From Herbidospora solisilvae (GTDB taxonomy: Bacteria > Actinomycetota > Actinomycetes > Streptosporangiales > Streptosporangiaceae), in NCBI RefSeq assembly GCF_009901565.1, contig NZ_WXEW01000006.1, positions 310,001 through 374,000 on the forward strand: 64,000 nucleotides of DNA, given 5' to 3'. Made by a program: the position numbers and the translations under genes. This document shows, piece after piece, positions 22,868-32,700 of this stretch. Numbering within the stretch: the first letter of the stretch is position 1; every line of letters starts with the position of its first letter. The notes below the pieces were generated by a model. That model ran no database searches, was not told the DNA's origin, and saw only the letters and a program-made list of their open reading frames with translations.

Positions 22868-24952
22868 TTAACTCAAAAGCCGCCGTTGTTCCTCTTCGAT
22901 GATCTGGTGCGCGAGCGCCTGTTCCGAGATGTCGACGGCGGCCGGGCTCGACTCGGCCAGATCGCTGCGGCGGGCGTACTCGTCGAAGCTCCGCGTCTTG
23001 GCCGCGAGGATCTCCAGCAGCCGCTGGTCGACCGAGTCGACGGCGAGCAGCCGGTGCACCTGGACCTTCCGGGTCTGCCCCATGCGGTGGGCGCGCGCGA
23101 TGGCCTGGGTCTCGGTCGACGGCTTGAGCTGCGGCTCACAGATGATCACCACGGAGGCGGCCTGGAGGTTCAGCCCCACCCCGCCGGCCACGATCTGGCT
23201 CAGCAACACGGCGTGGCCGTCGGCGGCCGAGAACGCGTCGACGAGTTCCTGGCGGCGGTCGGGATCGAGGTCGCCGGTGAGCTTGTGCGGGGTGCCCAGG
23301 GTCTGCTCGACGGCGTCGAGCACGTCGCGGAAATAGGAGAACACGATCACCTTCAGCCCGTTGGCCTCGGCGTCCTCGACGAGCTCGGTGAGCCGCTTGA
23401 GCTTGGCCGACGTCGCCGGATGGGCGAACGCGGCACGGCGCATCCTCGGGAAGTGCCGGTCGGCGACCGCCTGACGGTAGGCGTCGAGGTCGTCGCCGGA
23501 GAACTCGACCCACTCGTCGGCCTCTACCCGGTCGGGCAGCTCGTGCAGGACGTCCTCCTGGTTCCGGCGCAGGTAGGTCGCGGCCACCGACTTGCGGAAC
23601 GCCTGCGGCCCGCCCCGGCTGATCTCCAGCCCGGGGTCGACGTGGGCGACCAGGGCGCGGAACTCCTCGACGCGGTTCTCCATCGGCGTGCCGGTCAGGA
23701 ACAGCACCCGCTCGACGACGCGGCACCAGGCGGCCACCGCCCCGGCCCGTTTGGTGGCCGGGTTCTTGACGTAGTGGGCCTCGTCGACGACCAGCATCGC
23801 GACGTCGGGCGTGGGCGTCAGCCGGTGGAGCCCGTCGAGCGTGACGACGGCGACGCCGCCCTCCTTCTCCCACTCGTCGAGGGCGGCCTCGCGGCGCGTC
23901 CCGTGGATCTTCTGCGCCTTCAGCGTGCTGCGCGTCTCGATCTCGCGCACCCAGTTGACGACGACACTGGCCGGGCAGACGACCAGGAACCGGCTCGCCC
24001 CTTCGGCCGCCAGATGGGCGAGCGCGGCGATGGCCTCGATGGACTTGCCGAGCCCCATCTCGTCCCCGATGATCACCCGCTTCTGCGCGAGCGCGAACCG
24101 CGCCCCGAACGACTGGTAGCCGCGCAACGACACCCGGCGGAAGGTGTCGTCGAGCGGCTGCGCGTTCACCCGGGCCAGGACGTCGTCGGGCAGCACTCCT
24201 TCGGTGACCCGCTCCCCCGCGAGGTCGGCGAGCAGGGCGTAGTAGTCGGCCGACCGGTGCTCGAAATCGGCCCACGCTTCGTGACCACTCGACGGCGGCC
24301 GGAGCAGATCGGTGATGGCCTGCGGAAACTCCCTGCCGGCCCGGGTCGCGTCGTCGAGCAGCGCGTCGATCGCCGCGACGGCCTCGTGGGCTTCGGCCCG
24401 GCGCCGCCTGCCGGTGGTGACCAGCCGCCACCGGGAACGGGCGGGATGGGCGGCCCTCAGGAGGGGCGTGAGGGTGGCGTCGACGTCACGGGCGGCCCTG
24501 ACGTGAAAGGGCAACTCGGTCCCCACGTCGAGGAGCCGCTTCAGCGCGACGACGAGGGCCTCGGACATCCAGTCGCCGCGCTCGATCCGCACGCTCGCCA
24601 GCTGCCGGGCGGCCTCCTCGATCTGGTCGGCCGCGGCCTTGATCTGCCGGGCGGTCTGCGCGCCGACGCCCGGGAGCTGCTGGAGACGGTAGGCCGACAG
24701 GTCGTGGACCTGGAGGACCGTGGTGATGCCGGAACGTTCGAGCATGCCGGTGCGCAGGCGTCCGCCGGTGACGTCCTTGAGCCGGGCGACGGGCATCTGC
24801 TCCAGGTCGTCGCGGACGGTGTGCCGGCGGAGGGTGTCGAGGGCGCTGAGGGCCCCGGCCTGGACGGCGGCGTGGTCGGCGAGGAGGGTGCGGGCATTGC
24901 GCACCAGGGCCTCCGCGACGCGGCAGAGGTCGTCGGCTTCGCGTACACCCAT
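22868..24952 (-). CDS. SNF2-family (SWI/SNF) DNA helicase/translocase
   Basis: A 694-residue SF2 enzyme. The N-terminus has a helix-hairpin-helix element (LQQLPGVGAQTARQIKAAA). The motor has GDEMGLGKS (K303), DEAH at 390-393, LTGTPMEN, and a C-terminal helicase domain with the SNF2 signature ARAHRMGQTRKVQVHRLLA. The start at 24952 follows GGAGGG, while an ATG further upstream (25015) would overlap the divergent neighbour. SNF2 proteins remodel protein-DNA complexes. This one is divergent from a PLD-helicase nuclease, which suggests a nucleic-acid defence or repair role. No nuclease domain is seen in it. Confidence 0.88.
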   Translation of the reverse strand: MGVREADDLCRVAEALVRNARTLLADHAAVQAGALSALDTLRRHTVRDDLEQMPVARLKDVTGGRLRTGMLERSGITTVLQVHDLSAYRLQQLPGVGAQTARQIKAAADQIEEAARQLASVRIERGDWMSEALVVALKRLLDVGTELPFHVRAARDVDATLTPLLRAAHPARSRWRLVTTGRRRRAEAHEAVAAIDALLDDATRAGREFPQAITDLLRPPSSGHEAWADFEHRSADYYALLADLAGERVTEGVLPDDVLARVNAQPLDDTFRRVSLRGYQSFGARFALAQKRVIIGDEMGLGKSIEAIAALAHLAAEGASRFLVVCPASVVVNWVREIETRSTLKAQKIHGTRREAALDEWEKEGGVAVVTLDGLHRLTPTPDVAMLVVDEAHYVKNPATKRAGAVAAWCRVVERVLFLTGTPMENRVEEFRALVAHVDPGLEISRGGPQAFRKSVAATYLRRNQEDVLHELPDRVEADEWVEFSGDDLDAYRQAVADRHFPRMRRAAFAHPATSAKLKRLTELVEDAEANGLKVIVFSYFRDVLDAVEQTLGTPHKLTGDLDPDRRQELVDAFSAADGHAVLLSQIVAGGVGLNLQAASVVIICEPQLKPSTETQAIARAHRMGQTRKVQVHRLLAVDSVDQRLLEILAAKTRSFDEYARRSDLAESSPAAVDISEQALAHQIIEEEQRRLLS

Positions 24953-25000
24953 GATCCCTCCTCTGCCCGGAAAGCTACCGAACAGGCCGGCCCGGTTGGA

Positions 25001-25006
25001 TACGGT
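25001..25006 (+). promoter_or_regulatory. -10 box of the PLD-helicase gene
   Basis: TACGGT sits 7 bases before the ATG at 25014. It supports a leaderless transcript and this start codon. Confidence 0.5.
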
Positions 25007-25013
25007 GCCGGCC

Positions 25014-27989
25014 ATGACGGAACTCGCGCCCGGCGTCTACGAGAAACTCGTCACTGAAGGATGGCAGCGGCAGCTAACGAAACATGGCGATTTGGCCCAG
25101 TCGCGCCGTCTCGATCCGGCCGAGTCGGCCGACGTGCTGACCGCTCATCTCGCCTCGCTGGTCCGGCGGCGGCTGCGCGCCGTGCGGGGCACCGACGAGG
25201 AACGGCTCGCGGAGCAACTCGCCATCGCGAACGAGCTGGCCGCGCTCGTCGGCGACCCCGACGACCAGGCGGTCGACGATCTGCTGCTGGCGGTGACGCA
25301 GACCCGGACCCCCGACGGGAAGGCGGTGTTCCCCATCCGGCCGAGCACTCCGCTCGGCGCGAGCGCGCTGCTGGTCAACGGGCACGGGCAGCCCAACGTG
25401 GGCAGCGAGCTGCGCAAGGAGATCGGCTCGGCCGACCGGATCGACCTGCTGTGCGCGTTCATCCGGTGGCCGGGGGTGCGGATCCTGGAACGCGAGCTGG
25501 CCGAGTTCGTGCGCCGGGGTGGCGAGTTACGGGTCATCACCACGACCTACCGGGGGGCGACCGAACGGCGGGCCCTCGATCGGCTGGTGGAGCTGGGAGC
25601 GACCGTCAAGATCTCGTACGAGACCAGGACCACCCGCCTGCACGCCAAGGCGTGGTTGTTCCGCCGGATGTCGGGCTACTCGACGGCCTATGTCGGCTCG
25701 TCGAACCTGTCGAAGTCGGCGCTGGTCGACGGGCTGGAGTGGAACGTCCGGTTGTCGGCCATGGAGCAGGCCCACCTGCTCGACACGTTCGCGGCCACCT
25801 TCGAGGAGTACTGGGCCGATCCGTCGTTCGAGACCTACGACCCGGCCCGCGACCACGACCTGCTCGACCGGGCGCTCGGCCAGCAGCGGTTCGCCGACCG
25901 GGAGATCCTCACCACGATCGACGTCCGGCCCTACGGGTACCAGGCCGAGGTGCTGGCCGACCTTTCGGCCGAACGTGCGCTGCACGACCGGTGGCGCAAC
26001 CTCGTCGTGATGGCGACCGGGACCGGCAAGACGATCGTGTCGGCGCTCGACTACCGGCGGCTGCGGGCCGAGGGCACGGTCGACTCGTTGTTGTTCGTGG
26101 CCCACACGAAGGAGATCCTCGGGCAGAGTCGCGAGGTGTTCCGGCAGGTCATGCGGGACGGGTCGTTCGGCGAACTGCTGGTCGACGGGCAGCGGCCCAC
26201 CGAGTGGCGGCACGTGTTCGCCTCCATCCAGTCGTTGGCCCGGCTCGACCCCTTCGACGCCGACATGGTGATCGTCGACGAGTTCCACCACTCGGCCGCC
26301 ACGACGTACACGCGGCTGCTCGACCGGATCACGCCGCGGGTGCTGCTCGGGCTGACGGCGACGCCGGAACGCTCCGACGGGCAGGACGTGCTGCACTGGT
26401 TCGGCGGGCGGATCGCTTCCGAGCTGCGGTTGTGGGAGGCGATCGAACGGCAGCTGCTCGCGCCGTTCCAGTACTTCGGGGTGCACGACGGCGTCGACCT
26501 GGCCGACGTGCCGTGGCGGCGGGGGCAGGGTTATGACCTGGCGTCGTTGAGCGAGGTCTACACCGGCAACGACGCCCGGGTGCGGCTGGTGCTGCGGGCG
26601 CTGCGCGACAAGGTGGGCGACCCGCGCGGGATGCGGGCGCTCGGGTTCTGCGTGAGCATCGCGCACGCCGAGTTCATGGCCGCCCGGTTCACCGAGGCGG
26701 GCATCCCGGCCGTGGCCGTCACCTCGCGCACGCCCGACCGGGCCGCGGCGATCAGGGCGCTGGCCGAGCGGACCGTCAACGTCGTGTTCACCGTCGACCT
26801 GTTCAACGAGGGCGTCGACATCCCGGCGATCGACACGGTGCTGTTCCTGCGGCCGACCGACAGCGCGACGGTGTTCCTGCAGCAGCTTGGGCGAGGGCTG
26901 CGGTTGGCCGAGGGCAAGGCGTGCCTGACGGTGCTCGACTTCATCGGCAACCAGCACCGGGAGTTCCGGTTCGACCGGCGGTTCCGGGCGCTGACCGGGG
27001 TGCGGCGGACCGACGTGGTCGCCGAGGTCGAGGCGCAGTTTCCCACCCTGCCCGCCGGGTGCCACATCGACCTCGACCGCGAGGTCTCCCGGCTGGTGCT
27101 GGCCAATCTGCGGACCACCCTCAGCATGCGCTGGCCGGCCATCGTCTCCGAGCTGCGCCAGTTGCCTGAGGACACCCGTCTGACCGGTTTCCTGGAGGCG
27201 ACCGGGATCGACCTGGACGACCTCTATCGGGGCAACCGTCTCGGCTGGTCGGACCTCCTCCGGGCCGCCGGGCGCGGGCTCCCGCCGGGGCCTGAGGACA
27301 AGCGGATCGGGAACGCCCTGGGGCGGGTCCTGCACGTCGACGACGCCGAACGGCTCGACTTCATCGCCCACGCCGTACGGGGCGGCCCGCCCCGGAGCGT
27401 CCGGGAACAGCGGTTGCTGGCGATGTTGCGGACGACCGGCCTCGCCGACCTCCGCGAGCATCCCGACCGGGCCGGGGAACTCCTTGAGCTGACCTCACTG
27501 TTGGCCGAGCGCAGGCATCGGGTCACCCACGCCGCCGAGGGCGCGGTTCCGCTGCATGTGCATGCGACGTACACGAAGAACGAGGCTCTCGCCGCCTTCG
27601 GGGTCGCCAGGCCGGAACACATGCGGGAGGGGGTGGCCTTCGTGCGCGACGCCCGGGCCGACGTCTTCTTCGTGACCATCGACAAATCCGCCACGCATTA
27701 TTCGCCGACCACGATGTACGCCGACCGCGCCATCACCGACACCCTGTTCCAATGGGAGTCGCAGTCAGGACTCCGGCGGAACACCCCGACGGCCGACCGT
27801 TATCGTTCCGGTGAGACGACGGTGCATCTGTTCATCCGGGAGACAAAACAGGGCGCGCCGCCCTATCTCTACGCCGGGCCGATGACCTACCTGTCCGACG
27901 AGGGGGAACGTCCCGTCAGGTTCCGGTGGGAGTTGCGGCATCCGCTGCCGCCGGACGTCTTCCACTTCGCGAAGGTCACCGCCGGATGA
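25014..27989 (+). CDS. PLD nuclease - SF2 helicase - DUF3427 protein
   Basis: A 991-residue three-part protein. An N-terminal phospholipase-D-like nuclease half-site has H210-A-K212 followed by the GSSNLSKSAL element. A DEAD/DEAH helicase follows, with ATGTGKT (K339), D422-E-F-H and a C-terminal motor ending QQLGRGLRLAEGK. The C-terminus has the DUF3427 layout, including YADRAITDTLFQWESQS and the HLFIRETKQG segment. Such fusions occur in bacterial defence islands and are presumed to process foreign or damaged DNA. It is divergent from the SNF2 gene across 61 bases. The exact activity is not established. Confidence 0.88.
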   Translation: MTELAPGVYEKLVTEGWQRQLTKHGDLAQSRRLDPAESADVLTAHLASLVRRRLRAVRGTDEERLAEQLAIANELAALVGDPDDQAVDDLLLAVTQTRTPDGKAVFPIRPSTPLGASALLVNGHGQPNVGSELRKEIGSADRIDLLCAFIRWPGVRILERELAEFVRRGGELRVITTTYRGATERRALDRLVELGATVKISYETRTTRLHAKAWLFRRMSGYSTAYVGSSNLSKSALVDGLEWNVRLSAMEQAHLLDTFAATFEEYWADPSFETYDPARDHDLLDRALGQQRFADREILTTIDVRPYGYQAEVLADLSAERALHDRWRNLVVMATGTGKTIVSALDYRRLRAEGTVDSLLFVAHTKEILGQSREVFRQVMRDGSFGELLVDGQRPTEWRHVFASIQSLARLDPFDADMVIVDEFHHSAATTYTRLLDRITPRVLLGLTATPERSDGQDVLHWFGGRIASELRLWEAIERQLLAPFQYFGVHDGVDLADVPWRRGQGYDLASLSEVYTGNDARVRLVLRALRDKVGDPRGMRALGFCVSIAHAEFMAARFTEAGIPAVAVTSRTPDRAAAIRALAERTVNVVFTVDLFNEGVDIPAIDTVLFLRPTDSATVFLQQLGRGLRLAEGKACLTVLDFIGNQHREFRFDRRFRALTGVRRTDVVAEVEAQFPTLPAGCHIDLDREVSRLVLANLRTTLSMRWPAIVSELRQLPEDTRLTGFLEATGIDLDDLYRGNRLGWSDLLRAAGRGLPPGPEDKRIGNALGRVLHVDDAERLDFIAHAVRGGPPRSVREQRLLAMLRTTGLADLREHPDRAGELLELTSLLAERRHRVTHAAEGAVPLHVHATYTKNEALAAFGVARPEHMREGVAFVRDARADVFFVTIDKSATHYSPTTMYADRAITDTLFQWESQSGLRRNTPTADRYRSGETTVHLFIRETKQGAPPYLYAGPMTYLSDEGERPVRFRWELRHPLPPDVFHFAKVTAG

Positions 27990-28081
27990 AGTGGCCCGTT
28001 CTCGTTTCCGTTCACGCTGGGAAATGCACCACTAAGCCGCGAACACCATTTACGGAATCCTCGATTCGGGTGCGGAAAAGT

Positions 28082-28087
28082 TAGCGT
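28082..28087 (+). promoter_or_regulatory. -10 box upstream of the DUF4328 gene
   Basis: TAGCGT occurs in an otherwise featureless 132-base gap (27990-28121). It lies too close to the GTG at 28089 for a leaderless start there, but suits initiation near 28094 and translation from the ATG at 28122, which has AAGGA in front. Confidence 0.35.
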
Positions 28088-28121
28088 TGTGCGCTCCTTC
28101 TCTCCCCATCCAAGGATCCGC

Positions 28122-28775
28122 ATGCATCCCGTTCCCGTCCGCCCCGCCCGCGGGCTCGCCGTCGTGACCACGGTCGCGATCGCCCTCAATCTGCTCGTCG
28201 AGGCCGCCGCCGTCTTCGTCAGCCTCGACCTCTACCAGAAGATCGGCGAGGTGATCGCGAGCCCGCTCGACTTCGACGTGGCCGCGGTGACCGAGAGCGC
28301 CGAACTCTACGACTTCACCGGCATCCTCCAGGGCGGCACCCTGCTGCTGGCCGGGATCTTCTACTGGGTCTGGCTGTTCCGGGTCCGCACGAACGCCCAA
28401 GCTCTGGCGCCGCACGTCAAACAGCGGCTCGGCGGGTTCTGGCTGGTCTTCGGGTGGATCGTCCCGATCGTCTCGTTCTGGTTCCCCAAGCAGATCGTGG
28501 ACGACATCTGGACCGCCTCCCACCCGCAGCAGCACAAGCCCGGAGGGCTGGTGACGACCTGGTGGGTGACGTGGGTGCTGGCGGTGTTCGGCTCCAACCT
28601 GGTCGCCCGGTTCCTGATCGGCGGCTCGGAGCTGCCCGACCTGCGGAACGCCGCGCTGGTGGAGATGCTGGTCTTCCCACTGATCCTGGTGTCCGGGGTC
28701 CTCGCCATCGTGGTGGTCAACCGGATCACCTCGTTGCAGAGGCTCCCCCGGCCCGTGGCGCCGTACCTCAACTAG
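28122..28775 (+). CDS. DUF4328 membrane protein
   Basis: A 217-residue protein with about six spans and the DUF4328 core: YWVWLFRVRTNAQAL, then FWLVFGWIVPIVSFWFPKQIVDDIW, ending in two further spans. The role of this common actinobacterial family is unknown. ATG 28122 was chosen because AAGGA (28112-28116) precedes it; a GTG at 28089 would add eleven residues. It stops one base short of the convergent ADP-ribosylglycohydrolase gene. Confidence 0.85.
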   Translation: MHPVPVRPARGLAVVTTVAIALNLLVEAAAVFVSLDLYQKIGEVIASPLDFDVAAVTESAELYDFTGILQGGTLLLAGIFYWVWLFRVRTNAQALAPHVKQRLGGFWLVFGWIVPIVSFWFPKQIVDDIWTASHPQQHKPGGLVTTWWVTWVLAVFGSNLVARFLIGGSELPDLRNAALVEMLVFPLILVSGVLAIVVVNRITSLQRLPRPVAPYLN

Positions 28776-28776
28776 G

Positions 28777-29769
28777 TCAGTGGCCGGGGTAGCGGTCGCC
28801 GGGCGCGCCGCCCGCGGTCATCTCGCTCACGAAGTCGTCGGCGAGCCGCTCGATCGTGTCGCGGCCCTCCACCCGGTCGATCCACGCGGCCGGGATGCGC
28901 ACGCCCTCGGCGCCGAGCAGGTTGCCGCAGACGGAGCCGGTGGAGTCGCTGTCGCCCGAGTGGTTGACGGCCAGGACGAGCCCCTCGGTGAACGACCCGC
29001 CGACGAGGGCGCAGTAGACGCCGATGGCCAGCGCCTCCTCGGCCACCCACGCCTCGCCCAGCGACTCGACCTTCTCCGGCGACGGCGGCCCGGTGTGGGC
29101 GAGGGCGACGGCGGCCCGCAGGGCGTCGGCCGTGGCGTCGTCGTCGATGAGCGGGAGCGTGGCCGCGACGGCGTTCTCCAGCGTGGTGTCGTTCACGAGA
29201 TGGTGGACGATCGCCGCCAGCGCGCCCGCGGAGGCGGCGGCCGTGGGGTGGCCGTGGGTGAGCCGCGAGCATTCGGCCGCCCACGCGTAGGCCTGGCCGA
29301 CCGGCCACGGGCCGAGCCCGAAGGGGGCCGAGCGCATGACCGTGCCGCAGCCCTTCGAATCGGCGTTGACCTGGCCGCGCAGGCCCGACAGGCACGCGTT
29401 GCCGGGGGCGCGACGGGCGTAGAGCCAGGTCTGCTCGCGCAACCAGCCGGTGCGGTGGAGGAGGTCACCCGGGTCGGGCGGGGCGGGGTGGTCCTGGGTG
29501 TCGAGCCAGCGCAGGTAGGCGTGCCGGACGACCGAGGGGACGTGAACGTGGCCGCGCTCTCGGTCGCGGACGGAGCCGCGGATGAGGCCCTCGACGGTGA
29601 AGAGGGTCATCTGGGTGTCGTCGGTGACCAGGCCGTCGGTCAGGTCGGTGATGCCGCCGGGGCCGTAGTGGGCGCGGATGCGGCCGAGGGAGTCGAACTC
29701 GACGGGGGCGCCCAGCGCGTCGCCGACGGCGCCGCCGATAAGACAACCGCGAACACGGCCGGGTTTCAT
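28777..29769 (-). CDS. ADP-ribosylglycohydrolase family protein
   Basis: A 330-residue ADP-ribosyl hydrolase (DraG/ARH type). It has the N-terminal GCLIGGAVGDALGAPVEF, the metal-binding TDDTQMTLFT, and the C-terminal SGDSDSTGSVCGNLLGA motif that completes the magnesium site. It would remove ADP-ribose from protein or nucleic acid. The start follows GGAGG at ten bases from the stop of the giant helicase gene, so the two are probably one operon. This pairing could mean reversal of an ADP-ribosylation linked to the helicase/nuclease; that is inference. Confidence 0.88.
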   Translation of the reverse strand: MKPGRVRGCLIGGAVGDALGAPVEFDSLGRIRAHYGPGGITDLTDGLVTDDTQMTLFTVEGLIRGSVRDRERGHVHVPSVVRHAYLRWLDTQDHPAPPDPGDLLHRTGWLREQTWLYARRAPGNACLSGLRGQVNADSKGCGTVMRSAPFGLGPWPVGQAYAWAAECSRLTHGHPTAAASAGALAAIVHHLVNDTTLENAVAATLPLIDDDATADALRAAVALAHTGPPSPEKVESLGEAWVAEEALAIGVYCALVGGSFTEGLVLAVNHSGDSDSTGSVCGNLLGAEGVRIPAAWIDRVEGRDTIERLADDFVSEMTAGGAPGDRYPGH

Positions 29770-29779
29770 AGGGCCTCCA

Positions 29780-32700
29780 TCAGTAGGGCCGTTCGGGGTG
29801 GGCGCGGTTGTACGCGAAGACGATGTGCGGCTCCAGCCGGCCATCGTCCATTTCGTACTTATTCTTCCGGGCCCAGGTGCGGACCTCGTCCGTACCGGCT
29901 GTCAGAGCAGTGGGCTCGCGATCCTGAAGGGGGCGACGGCGGTCTCGGCGGGAACGGGTGATGGCGCTGTGCACCAACTCGACGGACTTGCGGGTCTCCT
30001 CGACGCCGAGGTCGGCGAGAATCAACTCCGTGAGCTCTGCGACGGTTCGCGTGCGGCCGTCGCTCTCGTAGAAGCGGACGAGTTCGATCAGGTCAGTCGG
30101 CTTTTCAGGCGCTTCGTCCGGAACCGGCGACGAACTCTCGGTGTGCACGACGGATGTTCCGACTTCGAGGGGCACCGGAGCCCAGGTCTCGTTCGGCGCG
30201 ACGGCCGACACGGTCTCGCCGGGGCGGATCTCCAGTTTGTCGAGCGTGTGCCACAGATCGGCCAGCGCGGCTTCCCCAGCGGCGTAGAACTCGCTCTCCC
30301 GGATCCGCCAGAACCGCCACCCGGCCCGCTTGAGCTCTCGTTCCCGGTCTTCGTCGCGGCTGATCTGATCAGGGCTGCCGTGCCAGTGGTCGCCGTCGCA
30401 CTCGACCGCCAAGCGGCCGCGGGCGCCACTGACGACCAGATCGATCCGGCGGCCGTTGACCTCCCACTGCGGCACCACGTGATAGCCGCGTTCGCGGATC
30501 TCCAGGTAGACCCGCTGCTCGAACAGCGAGTCGAAAGCGTCGTGCGGCTCGTCCCTGGTCACGCCGGTGAGCAGGTCCGGCCCGAACACCGGCAGCGGAT
30601 TGCTCATGTACGTCAGCAGCGACCGCCGCAGGTCGTCGACCTTGAGCAGATCGGGGGCCACGGAGTGGAACAACCACATCTGGTCCTTGGCCCGCGAGGC
30701 GGCCACGTTGTAGATCCGCTGCATGCGGGTGTCGGTCGCGGCCGGCCGACGTTCGGCGACGACCATGGACAGGAAGATGACGTCACGTTCGTCACCCTGG
30801 AAGTCGGGAGCGCTGCCTACCCGGAGTTTTCGGTCGCTGAACTCCTGGAGTCCGATCTCCTCCATGAGCCGCTTCCTGATGAGGTCGACCTGCCCATGGC
30901 CCTGGAGGACGACCACCCCGAAGGTCCGACCCTGATATGCGGGGTCGGTCAGGCACTGTTTGATCGTGTCGACGATGGCCTCGGCCTCGCGGGGATTGCG
31001 GAGCCTGCTGTCGGTCCCTTCCGTGTATCCGCCCTCAACCCGGACGACTCTCAGCGGGTCGAGCCGGTCGGCACCGTACTGGCGCAACGGGACCAACGGC
31101 TCGTCGGCGTAGAACTGCCGGGAGCTGTAACCGATGATCTCGGGCATGCACCGGAAGTGTTCCTTGAGCCGGATCACCGACCCGAAGCGGGTGGACAGGA
31201 TGTCGAAGAGGCTGGATCCCGGCGTGAGCGTGTTGCGCAGGTAGGGCTCCATGTCCGGCAGGTACATGTCTAGCTTCTGGAAGATCGGTTCGAGTTCCCC
31301 GTGACTGATCATCGAGGGCGCGCACTGCTTGTCGTCACCGACGACGATCACCCGAGGCGCGAGCCAGAGCAGGAACAGCGCGTCGATGCCCGCCTGGCTG
31401 GCCTCGTCGACGATCACGACGTCGAACGAGTCGCGCCTGGCCGGAATGGTCTCGACGACCTGCTGGAGCGGCATGATCCAGGCGGGCACGGCCCCAATCG
31501 AGGCGCGCATCGCCTCCCGGGCGCCGCGACGATAGCGCGCGGCGTATTTCCCGGTGCCCTTGCCGAGCCTGGTCACCTGCTCGCGGTAGGCCCGTAGGGC
31601 TTGGGCGTTGTGGCTGGTCATCCGGCTGAGACTCGCCTGCCACGCCTGGGCCGCGGCCAGCTCCGAGATGAGCCGGAGTTGCTTCCTCGTCTCGGCTTCG
31701 AGCTCTGCTTCGAGCTTCGCCTCCAAGCCCGGTGTGCGCAGCTCCTCAAAATAGGCGGCGGCCCGGCTCCATGCCCATGCGGCGTCCCATTTGCCGAGCC
31801 GGTCAGCCCAGACGGGGTCGGCCGGTGCGCCCTGCATGACTCTTATCAGCCCGGGGTGCGCGGCTCTGATCGGATCACGCAGCTTGTGGGTTCTGGCCAG
31901 CTCGTGTACCTCGGTACGAGCGACGTCCAGTCCCGTAAGGGCGGCGCCGTACGCTTCCGCGTCCCGGGCCGACAGCGCGGCGACCGCCCGGACCAGCTCG
32001 GGTGGCGCGCAGCCCTGGGCGATGATCGCCTGAAGCCGCGTGGTCAGCGTGGTCAGCGCGTCGGTGGCGCGTACGGCGTCCAGCCTGAGCCGGACGGCCG
32101 TCAGCGACGACGAGTAGCTCTCCCAGTCGGCCCGGCTTCTGAGCGGAATCTGCAGACCGGCGCCGCGAAGCGTGCGGGCGGTCGCCGTGATCAGCGTGGC
32201 CGCGCGGCGGGATGTGGCGAGTTGCTCGTGCGCGACCGAGTAGCGCGACGACTCCTGGGTGAGGGTGCGCCGCCCGGGGAAGGTGACCTCGGCCATTTCC
32301 CAGCCCCGCGACAGTTCGGCGAGGATGACCCGGCCGGTCAGTTCGGCGTACACGATCTTCAACAGGTCGAGGGTTTCTGGGGCCACTCCGCTGACGGCGG
32401 TACCGATGAGGACCTTCTCCGCGGCCTTCTGCTGGGCCGACCGCATCAGACGGCCCTTGAGCTTGCCACCGGCGGCCAGGTAGTCGATCAGGGCGCCCGC
32501 TGCGGCGTGCTGTGCGGTCAGGCTGCCCGGACCGGTCGGATCGAACTCGGGCAGCGACACGTCCGCGAGTCCCACGGCATCGGCCGCGGCGGCGAGCCGG
32601 GCGACCTTGTCCACGTGCTGGAGGAGCTGATCCCACACGGCGGCGTCACGACCGGCGAGTCCGTCCTGGAAGGCGCGGACGGCCCACTCCTCGTCGATCG